Source: a virus. Taken from it: a stretch of 46,276 bases of DNA. The stretch is from positions 1 through 46,276 of the IMG/VR virus record IMGVR_UViG_3300009159_005417; one strand, 5' to 3'. The notes under the pieces are model-generated. The model was given only the letters and a program-made list of their open reading frames with translations, did no database searches and was not told the origin of the DNA. The position numbers and the translations under genes are program-made. Every line of letters starts with the position of its first letter. Positions within the stretch are counted from its first letter, which is position 1. This document shows, piece after piece, positions 1 through 7,813 of this stretch.

Positions 1-332
1 AACCCTGTTGTAGATATCGCCAATAATAAAATTGGTTCTGTTGTTCCTGTTTTATAGTTACCCGTTGTAATTGGATTTTTTACATTATTGTAGTTTGGTT
101 GATCATAACAAGCTTGGTAATCAGTCATTAAATAATAACTTCCAGCGGTTAGTGTTCCACCTGTGGCGAATGAATATAAATCATCGTAAGTTCCTTCGTT
201 ATAGTTTGAATTAGTGAAAGCGGAATACGATATATGGTATGTATCCCCACTCAACTCTACGGGAAATAATGTATCCGTTGTTACTTCCGAAAGGTATGTT
301 AATTCCCCAATTGTTTTTCCTGTTAATGCCAT
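1..332 (-). CDS. Partial virion/tail-fibre-like protein (5' end only)
   Basis: An open frame starts at an ATG at 332 and runs off the left edge, giving 110 codons that begin MALTGKTIGELTYLSEV. It is rich in Ser, Thr, Tyr and Asn with no signal peptide or membrane segment, as in phage fibre or adhesin proteins. I do not recognise a named family. It is the last visible gene of the minus-strand adhesin cluster, 59 bases downstream of the 572-residue stalk protein. A TATTTATA motif on its sense strand lies 13 bases before the ATG, as for other structural genes here, which supports this start. The virion role is inferred from context and composition. Confidence 0.7.
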   Translation of the reverse strand, partial: MALTGKTIGELTYLSEVTTDTLFPVELSGDTYHISYSAFTNSNYNEGTYDDLYSFATGGTLTAGSYYLMTDYQACYDQPNYNNVKNPITTGNYKTGTTEPILLLAISTTG

Positions 333-345
333 AATCTTTTTATTT

Positions 346-353
346 TATAAATA
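346..353 (-). promoter_or_regulatory. Candidate late-promoter motif TATTTATA
   Basis: The sense strand reads GATATTTATAAAAT 13 bases before the ATG at 332. The same octamer precedes several other structural genes in the window. Confidence 0.4.
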
Positions 354-391
354 TCATTAATTTTAGTTTATTGTTGGTATTAATTGAGTTA

Positions 392-2110
392 TTATAAAAT
401 ATATGGACTCGGTGTTGGGGTGGGTGTTGGAGTTGGTGTCGGAGTCGGAGTCGGTGTTGGTGTCGGAGTAAATGTCGGTGGATTAATAAAACTTAAAAAT
501 TGGTCAACTCCAACCGATATATAATCACCAATTGTTGTTAAAATAGCGTTAAAAATATTTTGTTCAGGATCAACAAACATCAAATATTCATTTTCACCAA
601 CACCAATATATTCATCGTTTTCAGTTATTATTGGGTTAATCAATTGTTCTGGTGTAGGAGTTGGTGTAGGAGTTGGTGTTGGGATTGGTGGATTAAAATA
701 TGTTAATATATTTATAGTATAAAATATTTCTTCATAATAAATAAGATCAAAATATGTAAATTCTGATTCTCCATTTAACAACGAATAATCAGTTCTACTA
801 ATATGTTGGGTGGTACCATAAGATTCGCCAATTGGGATATATATTGATTCTGTTATCTCAATAAAACTTCTTGGTCTTAAATAAAGTTTATTTTTAAAGT
901 ATAAAATAATATCATTATCCAACGGTTTATCAAGATATAACTCGTAAAAAGAGTTTATTGTTTCTGGATATATTCCTGGTGAGTATGTTGCAACTAAAAG
1001 AAATGAAGATCCTGAAAATGGTGGAATTATTGGAACTAAAGAATCTAAACATATATCTATTAATGTACCTGCTTGACCACCTGGTCCTGTTATTGTTAAT
1101 GATGTAAATGGAACTGAATTTGAAATTGTGAATGTTCCTCCACCACTATTTGGATCAGGTGACCCTGAAGGACAACCAATTGCAGTAATAATATTCCCAT
1201 TAATTGTTGCACAACAATAATCACAAGAAGATAAAACCGAGTTTCCAATATTTGTTGAAAAAGTAAATGATTCTGATCCTAAAATATTCATTGTATATCC
1301 AAGTAATCTTATATCAATATTATTTACCGGAGTACTAAAAGTTAATGTATAAGTAAATGATGATGTCTGACCTAAAAGTGTTGTATTTGAAGATGAATTT
1401 GGTGGTAATACACACCAAGAATTATAACTACCATATGGGTTAGGTATTATATCGCCAAAACCAGACGATGTTATTACTATACCATTGGCAATTACTGAAG
1501 AACCTGTAATAGGTAATTCACTAACCGCAGAACATGTTGAACAAACGGGTGTTGTTGTTGGAGTTAATGTTGGAGTTAATGTTGGTGTAACAGTTGGTGT
1601 TGGATAACAATATCCACTTGTTGCACTCGGAGTTAATCTCGGAGTTTTTGTTGGTCTTGGGGTTTTACTTGGTTCAGGACAACCACAAGGATTTGTACAA
1701 GTTGCACTTGGTGTTGGAGTATTGGTTGGAGTTTTTGTTTGTGTGGTGGTAACTGTTGGGGTTGGAGTCGGAACCTTACATGGATCAAAAGTTGGTGTTG
1801 GTGTAATTGTTGGTGTTACTGTTGGTGTTTGAGTTCTTGTAGTTGTTACTGTAGGCGTAGGCGTAGGTGTTGGTCTTGGTACTTGTAGTATGTTTGGACA
1901 ATTTGTTCGACAATTACCATCGTTACCTAAAATTAAAATTGTATATGTACCATATATTTCTCTTGGTGGAGATAGTAATGAGGCATTAAAGAAATAAGGT
2001 AAAACAACATTACCTAAATTAATAACAATATTTTCATTGTCAGGTTTAAATAAAACAGTTGCAATTTCACCATTATAATTAACACTTGCTATTAATATAG
2101 TTTGACTCAT
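392..2110 (-). CDS. Pro-Thr stalk protein A (virion fibre/adhesin)
   Basis: This 572-residue protein is probably an elongated virion-surface fibre. Residues 1-78 form a small beta-rich head related to those of the next two stalk proteins. A Pro-Thr stalk with Cys interruptions follows to about residue 190. Residues 190-358 form a beta-sandwich module with the motif YTLTFSTPVNN and a GPGG..GT.IDIC.DS ending, which recurs in the 985- and 1196-residue proteins. Next come a unique region and two short similar segments (YIGVGENEYLMF and YISVGVDQFLSF) separated from earlier sequence by another PT run. The protein ends in a PT tract and SPYIL, with no globular tip. Pro-Thr repeats are typical of rigid extracellular linkers; fibre function is inferred. 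It could instead decorate the capsid. Confidence 0.75.
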   Translation of the reverse strand: MSQTILIASVNYNGEIATVLFKPDNENIVINLGNVVLPYFFNASLLSPPREIYGTYTILILGNDGNCRTNCPNILQVPRPTPTPTPTVTTTRTQTPTVTPTITPTPTFDPCKVPTPTPTVTTTQTKTPTNTPTPSATCTNPCGCPEPSKTPRPTKTPRLTPSATSGYCYPTPTVTPTLTPTLTPTTTPVCSTCSAVSELPITGSSVIANGIVITSSGFGDIIPNPYGSYNSWCVLPPNSSSNTTLLGQTSSFTYTLTFSTPVNNIDIRLLGYTMNILGSESFTFSTNIGNSVLSSCDYCCATINGNIITAIGCPSGSPDPNSGGGTFTISNSVPFTSLTITGPGGQAGTLIDICLDSLVPIIPPFSGSSFLLVATYSPGIYPETINSFYELYLDKPLDNDIILYFKNKLYLRPRSFIEITESIYIPIGESYGTTQHISRTDYSLLNGESEFTYFDLIYYEEIFYTINILTYFNPPIPTPTPTPTPTPEQLINPIITENDEYIGVGENEYLMFVDPEQNIFNAILTTIGDYISVGVDQFLSFINPPTFTPTPTPTPTPTPTPTPTPTPSPYIL

Positions 2111-2115
2111 CTTTG

Positions 2116-2154
2116 TTTAAATATAAATACAATCTAAAATTATTTTAAATAAAA
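2116..2154. repeat. 39-base intergenic direct repeat, copy 1
   Basis: This 39-base stretch is identical to 4811-4849. It holds the TATTTATA motif and the upstream region of stalk protein A, so the promoter region appears to have been duplicated with the gene. Confidence 0.85.
2122..2129 (-). promoter_or_regulatory. Candidate late-promoter motif TATTTATA
   Basis: The sense strand reads TTGTATTTATATTTAAAC, 11 bases before the ATG at 2110. It lies inside the 39-base repeat shared with the gene upstream. Confidence 0.45.
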
Positions 2155-2155
2155 C

Positions 2156-4810
2156 TTATACGAAATAATTAGGATCAATAATAATTGGGGGGTTTGCACC
2201 TACTTGACGATAAATTAAAGCCGGATAACTTCCAGTCCATGGGATTGCCGCTGACGGATTAAAATTCCCAACATATATGTCAAAGCTTCTTGGGTCATTT
2301 ATATCAGTTCTATGTACGGCATACCTTGTAAGCGTAGATATAGAAACCAAATTTGGGTCAATTAATATATTTGGATCAGTAGGGCCATAAACTTGCGGTC
2401 TAGGACTCCAAAAAGCGGATTCACAACTAAGTGATAGAGGCAACCATGTTCCATTATCTGTTTGGATTTTATAAAATCCATCAGCACCCCCGAAGTCACA
2501 AGTTGTGGCAGATAAAGAAGGTATTATTGTTAATGGACTTCCTGAATATGGGTATGTTATAGTTGAATACCAAGGGAACTGCAAAGAAGTTACATCTTGA
2601 GCGTACATTACTGGACCACTAGGGATATTTACAACAGAAACTGTTCTTGCAAAAGGGTTAATACTTCTAAGTGCGGTATTAGAAGTTGAACTATAACTGG
2701 GATCAATATTATAACTTGGAGTTATAATATTTGCCACAAAATTTCCAGTTGTTGCCGAACAAGATGAAACACAAATAGGATTGCCACCACCGTAATTATT
2801 TGTTATCAAATTCATTGTTATTATCATTTGAAAATTTCCGGGAGCATTTGGTGTGGTTACCGAAGAAGATGGGTGAACATTCCAAGATCTAAATACAAAC
2901 TGATTGTCAGCACAATTTGAATTTATATTCAATGGTTGGTAATGATCTAAAACTATTGCCTTATAATAATTTAATGATGTGGATAATGGTGGTGTTGGTA
3001 ACCAACCAATTGCAGTTAATTGTGATTGGTATGAGTTAAAAAATGCGTCTCTATCTGTTAAACTTGAACACGTTATGGTAATTACATTATTAACTTTAGT
3101 TATACTTATTGTGTTAGGTGAATTAGTCGTACACAAAGTTGTGGTACCTGCACTAATAATAAGACAACCACCACCAGTTGGAGATAAAGGCATCGAATTG
3201 CTACCAAACCCTAAAAAATTATTATTTGTTATTCGATTAACCTGCGACTGGCCTCCACCACAACCACAGTTAGAACTCGGCAAACTATTTCTTGATGGTA
3301 AAAAAGGATTACTTAAACTTGAGAAATCTGAATGAATATATTTAAATATATCTTCAGTCAAAAGAGTTGATATATCACAACCATCAACTTGAAGAAGAAC
3401 AGTAAGTCTATTACAATCAAAATTAAATGTTGGTGTAATAGAAGAAAGTATAATTTGTTGACCATAAGGATATGGTATATAATTATTAATACAAGTTTCA
3501 CAATTAAAATTTTCTAAACACGTAAAATAAAAATCCCAACTTGTTTGATTTTGTGTTGAATTTGGTATAACTTCAAGGATTAAATAATCCCCACTATTTA
3601 TTACAAAGTTACTTAAATTTAGAATTTTATGAAAATAATTATTAGTTGCATTTATTGAATCAAACACATATTTTTTTGGTAAAGCGGCAACCCTATAATC
3701 AATACCTTTATCTAATGCTGGTGGACCTGATGAACAAGATAATCCACCTATATCTATGAACTCAACAACAATTGGGGTATTTCCGTAATTTGATCCCATA
3801 AATGTTATTTTCAATGTATCAAGAATAAGATTCCCTCTAAATGCTAATGCAAAATATTTTTTACTTGGATCCATATTGAAATGTGAATACATACTTGAAG
3901 GTGGAACTGCAGATCCAGGTCCTGCGGTAAATTGTACTCTATGTTCATAATTTCCTGTTAGTGTTCCATTACTACAATTAAATGATTCTACAGTTAATTG
4001 TGAAGAGTCAAAACAACTCATCAATGCCGCAGTTGTTCCTGATATTCCTGTTGAGGTATAAGTTGTTCCAGCAATTGTTACCGCTTGAAGTATTGGGGTA
4101 TATGTATCTGGTGGTAACATTGGTGAGTTAAAAACCGTCATTGGGTGGTTATAATTATAAGAACCAACAAATGAATATGGCGTTCCAAATCCTGATTTCA
4201 AGGCAATATTACCTAACGAGTCATACCAAAAAATTGTGTATGCCGTAATACTACCACATGATCCGGTTAGATTGCCACAGATTATTTGACCCACAGTATT
4301 TTGTATATAATTAGATAACCCTAAACTACAAGGTGGTATGCACAAATTTATTGATCCAGTACTTGGTGTTATAGTTGGTGTTGGGGTATTTGTTGGCGTA
4401 AACCCAAAAGATGTGGTTGGTGTTGGTGTTGTTGTTTTTGTTGGAGTATTTGTTGGAGTATTAGATGGTGTTGGAGGAGGATCTGTTGAGGTTGGTGTCG
4501 GTGTCGGAGGAGGATCTGTTGAGGTTGGTGTAGGTGTGGGTGTAGGAGTTTTTGTTGGTGTAAGTGTGGGAGTATTAGTTACGGTTGGTGTAGGGAATTC
4601 CACAATTAAATCACATGGACATGGAATATTAAAATCACAGTATATGGAAAATCCCGAAAAATACAGACTATATGATCCCTCATAATTATCACTCACATAA
4701 TCATATGGTAATAAATGAGTTCCTAAATTTATTGTCCCTCCACTACATGGAGAAAAAATTATTTCTGCGGTTTGACCACTATAATATGGTGAAGTTATTC
4801 GTGTTATCAT
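2156..4810 (-). CDS. Pro-Thr stalk protein B (virion fibre/adhesin)
   Basis: This 884-residue protein has three parts. Residues 1-73 are the shared head (IIFSPCSGGTINLG...LPYDYVSDNYEGSY). A Pro-Thr stalk with two TSTDPPPTPTP-type units runs to about residue 155. A Cys-rich C-terminal region from about 156 to the end is collinear with the C-terminal half of the 985-residue protein, sharing INLC.PPCSLG, a GTTYTSTG.SGTT segment, W-D-YFTCLE.FNCE and a GSPLT.IPSLSATTC segment. Both end in a D.NYF(V/I) tail. Unlike A and the 985-residue protein it lacks the YTLTFSTPVNN module. It is probably a surface fibre with a globular receptor-binding or decoration tip. This is inferred from architecture and from its place in the adhesin cluster. 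Confidence 0.75.
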   Translation of the reverse strand: MITRITSPYYSGQTAEIIFSPCSGGTINLGTHLLPYDYVSDNYEGSYSLYFSGFSIYCDFNIPCPCDLIVEFPTPTVTNTPTLTPTKTPTPTPTPTSTDPPPTPTPTSTDPPPTPSNTPTNTPTKTTTPTPTTSFGFTPTNTPTPTITPSTGSINLCIPPCSLGLSNYIQNTVGQIICGNLTGSCGSITAYTIFWYDSLGNIALKSGFGTPYSFVGSYNYNHPMTVFNSPMLPPDTYTPILQAVTIAGTTYTSTGISGTTAALMSCFDSSQLTVESFNCSNGTLTGNYEHRVQFTAGPGSAVPPSSMYSHFNMDPSKKYFALAFRGNLILDTLKITFMGSNYGNTPIVVEFIDIGGLSCSSGPPALDKGIDYRVAALPKKYVFDSINATNNYFHKILNLSNFVINSGDYLILEVIPNSTQNQTSWDFYFTCLENFNCETCINNYIPYPYGQQIILSSITPTFNFDCNRLTVLLQVDGCDISTLLTEDIFKYIHSDFSSLSNPFLPSRNSLPSSNCGCGGGQSQVNRITNNNFLGFGSNSMPLSPTGGGCLIISAGTTTLCTTNSPNTISITKVNNVITITCSSLTDRDAFFNSYQSQLTAIGWLPTPPLSTSLNYYKAIVLDHYQPLNINSNCADNQFVFRSWNVHPSSSVTTPNAPGNFQMIITMNLITNNYGGGNPICVSSCSATTGNFVANIITPSYNIDPSYSSTSNTALRSINPFARTVSVVNIPSGPVMYAQDVTSLQFPWYSTITYPYSGSPLTIIPSLSATTCDFGGADGFYKIQTDNGTWLPLSLSCESAFWSPRPQVYGPTDPNILIDPNLVSISTLTRYAVHRTDINDPRSFDIYVGNFNPSAAIPWTGSYPALIYRQVGANPPIIIDPNYFV

Positions 4811-4849
4811 TTTAAATATAAATACAATCTAAAATTATTTTAAATAAAA
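4811..4849. repeat. 39-base intergenic direct repeat, copy 2
   Basis: Identical to 2116-2154. It spans the region upstream of stalk protein B and includes the stop codon of the 985-residue stalk gene. Confidence 0.85.
4817..4824 (-). promoter_or_regulatory. Candidate late-promoter motif TATTTATA
   Basis: Sense-strand TATTTATA only 6 bases before the ATG at 4810, the tightest spacing seen. If it is a promoter, the message would be leaderless or the true start lies downstream. Confidence 0.35.
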
Positions 4850-7797
4850 TAATTACTATCAACAACATTACCACTTGGGAAAGATGCATTTCTCTCATAG
4901 ATTACGGTTCCGTTTGATAAACGTAATTCATAATATGTTGGATTAAGAGGGTCCGTTAAAACAAAATAATACTCAAAAAACGTTTCTGCAAAATATTGAG
5001 ACTCGTTTCCATTAGTTGAATCAATTTGATTTATAAAATTCATCCAACTAAAGTTACAAGTTGTTGCAGATAAAGTTGGTATAAAAGTTAATGGACTACC
5101 CGAATAAGGTAATGTTCTTGTAGAATAATACGGTATTGCTAACCTTGCGTTCCCCATCCAAGTACTTGGTGTTGTTGGTGTTGGAGGAGAATACATATGG
5201 CTATAACCAACAAATGGTATGTCCCACTTTAACCCATTTGTTGTGGTAACATTAACATCATAAATAGGGTTGAAATCATTAACAACATTAACTATATTGT
5301 CTGCAACTGAATAACAATTAACACAATTTAATTGTGGATATTGATTTGTTATCGTTGATGAATTTATGGTTAATACCCAAGCACCAATACTTCCACTTGT
5401 TGTTAAAATTGAACTTGGGTGAATACGATACGTAGTAACATTATATTGTGCATCACCACAAGTACTATTAGTTGATAAAGGTTCAATATTTTTAAAGTAA
5501 ATAAATTTATAATAATTAATATTAGTTGGAGATGGAGGTGTTGGGGTCCATCCTGGTAAAATATTATATATTGACATATATGTGTTATAAAAATTATCTC
5601 TAGTTGTTAGAGAAGAACAAGTAATTGTTATTGTTGGTCCTGATTTTACAAAATTTATAACTTCACCAGGATTTGTAAGACAATTAGGGGTAATTGAAGT
5701 TCCTAACTGTTGACAAATAGGGTTAAAAGATAACCCCCCAGTAAGACCGTATCCACCTAATCCTTGGTACGATGATTGACCAATTGTAGTATAAAAATTA
5801 GTATCTAATGATTGACCTGATACTGAGTGCATATATTTAAAAATATCTTCACTACCATATGAAGGACATCCTATGGCATTTGCATTAAAAGTAAGTACAT
5901 TACATATGTCTAATGATGTACTTATTGAAGACTCAAGAATTTTAAATATTGGATTTGTCTCCAAACAACTTTCACAATTAAATGTTTCCAAACACGTAAA
6001 ATATAAATCCCAACTTGTTTGAGTTATTCCTGTGTTTGGAATAACTTCTAATATTAGATAGTCACCATTATTTATTGTAAAATTAGTTAAGTTAATTGGT
6101 TTGCCATAGTATGCGTTTGAATTAAAAGTCTGAATTCTTTTAGGTATTGTAGAAACCCTCCAATCGGTATTTCCAATAACGTATTGACCAACTTCAATAT
6201 ATTCAACAACAATTGGATCACTATAATTTGTTCCATCTTGATTAACAAAAGTTATTTTAAATTTATCGGGAACTACTTCTCCGTTAAAAGAGTATGCAAA
6301 ATAAGGTTGTGTTGGATCTAAATTAAATGTGGTTGACAATGACCCTGGAACTACATTGGATCCTGGTGTAGTAGAGTATGATTTTCTACATTTATAATGT
6401 CCAATTTCGGTGCAGTTTTCACAACTGAATGATGATACAACAACATCAATATTATTAAGACAATCTAAATTTGATATTGTGGTACCACTTAAACCTGTTG
6501 AGGTATATGTTATTCCCGCAATTACAATTGCTTGTAATACTGGTGTATATGTTCCCGAAGGTATTGGAGGAGATGAAGAGCCTGTTAATGGGTGGGTAAC
6601 GGTATATGTTGTGTAACCCGGAATTAATGGACCATAACCACTTACTAATTGGACAATTCCATTTAAATCATACCAATAAATAACATAAGATGTTATAAAA
6701 CCACATCCACCTGTTATACTACCAACAACTAATTGACCAACTGTGTTTGAACTATAACTGTCAAAACCTAAACTACAAGGAGGTAAACATAAGTTTATAG
6801 TTGGTGTTGATGGAATAATAGAATCCGCACAAATATCACATATGGTTCCACCTAAACCTCCTGGTCCAATAATGGTTAGAGTTGTATAAGGTAATGTTGA
6901 AGAAATTTTAAAAACCCCACTACCATAATTATATTGACCAGAGTTAAAAGTACACGGTGCCCCTGAACCACTATAAACAGATAACGTATTACCATTAATA
7001 TCCATAGTTACAGCATTAGCTGTAATTGCCTGTGTTCCACCACCATTTGTTGTTAATGTAAAACTTTCAGCATAAGGGGGTAATTGACCACCATTACAAG
7101 TACCAAATAGACAGGCATCATACCCAAGTAGTCTTATTATAATATTATTTACTGGTGTACTAAAAGTTAATGTATATGTAAAGTTTATTGGGGTAGTAAA
7201 ACTACTTCCAAGAATTATGGTACCGAAAGCAGAATTTCCACCAATAAGTGGTACGCAACTATATTGTCCTGAACCTGGAAAACTGGCAACACCTCCACTA
7301 CCTGACGCTGTAATTGTTACCCCATTATATGTTACAGAATTATTAAGAATTGGTAATATACTAGGTGATAAACAATAAAGTGTTTCTGGTGTTGGTGTTG
7401 GTGTTGTAGGTAACCCTGATGTTATGGTAGGTGTAGGTGTTGGGGGTGGATCTGTTGATGTTACGGTTGGTGTTGGAGTTTTTGTGTTAGTTGGTGTTGG
7501 AGTTTTTGTGTTAGTTGGTGTAGGTGTTAATGTTGGGGTAGGTGTTAATGTTGGGGTAGGTGTTATAGTAGGTGTTATAGTTGGGGTTGGAGTAATAAAA
7601 GTGTCGGGAAAAGTAAAATTACAACATTCACTAGACGCCGTAAAACAAACAATATATTGACCATAAACATAATCCGCAGTATAATAATAAGGGATAAGTT
7701 GAATACCGATAGGTACGGTACCACCAGTTTGAGGATAAAAAGTTATATCTCCATATTGATTTAAATAACTAAGTGAACTTATAAGTACTGTTTGCAT
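4840..7797 (-). CDS. Pro-Thr stalk protein C (virion fibre/adhesin)
   Basis: This 985-residue protein is the fullest of the three paralogues. It has the shared head at residues 1-70 and a Pro-Thr stalk with TNTKTPTP repeats to about 142. The beta-sandwich module at about 143-327 contains YTLTFSTPVNN and GPGGLGGT.CDICADS. From about 335 to the end comes the Cys-rich region collinear with stalk protein B. It therefore combines the middle module of A with the C-terminal region of B, which suggests module shuffling between neighbours. Lower identity than expected for a recent duplication suggests older divergence. No catalytic motif was seen. A fibre or adhesin role is inferred from the architecture. 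Confidence 0.75.
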   Translation of the reverse strand: MQTVLISSLSYLNQYGDITFYPQTGGTVPIGIQLIPYYYTADYVYGQYIVCFTASSECCNFTFPDTFITPTPTITPTITPTPTLTPTPTLTPTPTNTKTPTPTNTKTPTPTVTSTDPPPTPTPTITSGLPTTPTPTPETLYCLSPSILPILNNSVTYNGVTITASGSGGVASFPGSGQYSCVPLIGGNSAFGTIILGSSFTTPINFTYTLTFSTPVNNIIIRLLGYDACLFGTCNGGQLPPYAESFTLTTNGGGTQAITANAVTMDINGNTLSVYSGSGAPCTFNSGQYNYGSGVFKISSTLPYTTLTIIGPGGLGGTICDICADSIIPSTPTINLCLPPCSLGFDSYSSNTVGQLVVGSITGGCGFITSYVIYWYDLNGIVQLVSGYGPLIPGYTTYTVTHPLTGSSSPPIPSGTYTPVLQAIVIAGITYTSTGLSGTTISNLDCLNNIDVVVSSFSCENCTEIGHYKCRKSYSTTPGSNVVPGSLSTTFNLDPTQPYFAYSFNGEVVPDKFKITFVNQDGTNYSDPIVVEYIEVGQYVIGNTDWRVSTIPKRIQTFNSNAYYGKPINLTNFTINNGDYLILEVIPNTGITQTSWDLYFTCLETFNCESCLETNPIFKILESSISTSLDICNVLTFNANAIGCPSYGSEDIFKYMHSVSGQSLDTNFYTTIGQSSYQGLGGYGLTGGLSFNPICQQLGTSITPNCLTNPGEVINFVKSGPTITITCSSLTTRDNFYNTYMSIYNILPGWTPTPPSPTNINYYKFIYFKNIEPLSTNSTCGDAQYNVTTYRIHPSSILTTSGSIGAWVLTINSSTITNQYPQLNCVNCYSVADNIVNVVNDFNPIYDVNVTTTNGLKWDIPFVGYSHMYSPPTPTTPSTWMGNARLAIPYYSTRTLPYSGSPLTFIPTLSATTCNFSWMNFINQIDSTNGNESQYFAETFFEYYFVLTDPLNPTYYELRLSNGTVIYERNASFPSGNVVDSNYFI

Positions 7798-7813
7798 TTT
7801 ATATTTATATATA

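Noticed and set aside
1561-1880. Repeat array resembling CRISPR
   Set aside because: The G/T-rich repeats encode Pro-Thr stalks with no regular repeat-spacer length.
4338-7660. Plus-strand Val-Gly-rich frames opposite the stalk proteins (4338-4685, 7424-7660)
   Set aside because: They are the complement of Pro-Thr repeat DNA and lack start signals or family features.
7802-7809. TATAAATA on the sense strand before the 985-residue stalk gene
   Set aside because: Opposite orientation to the other structural-gene motifs, so it was not added to the motif set. It could still be a true T4-type late promoter.
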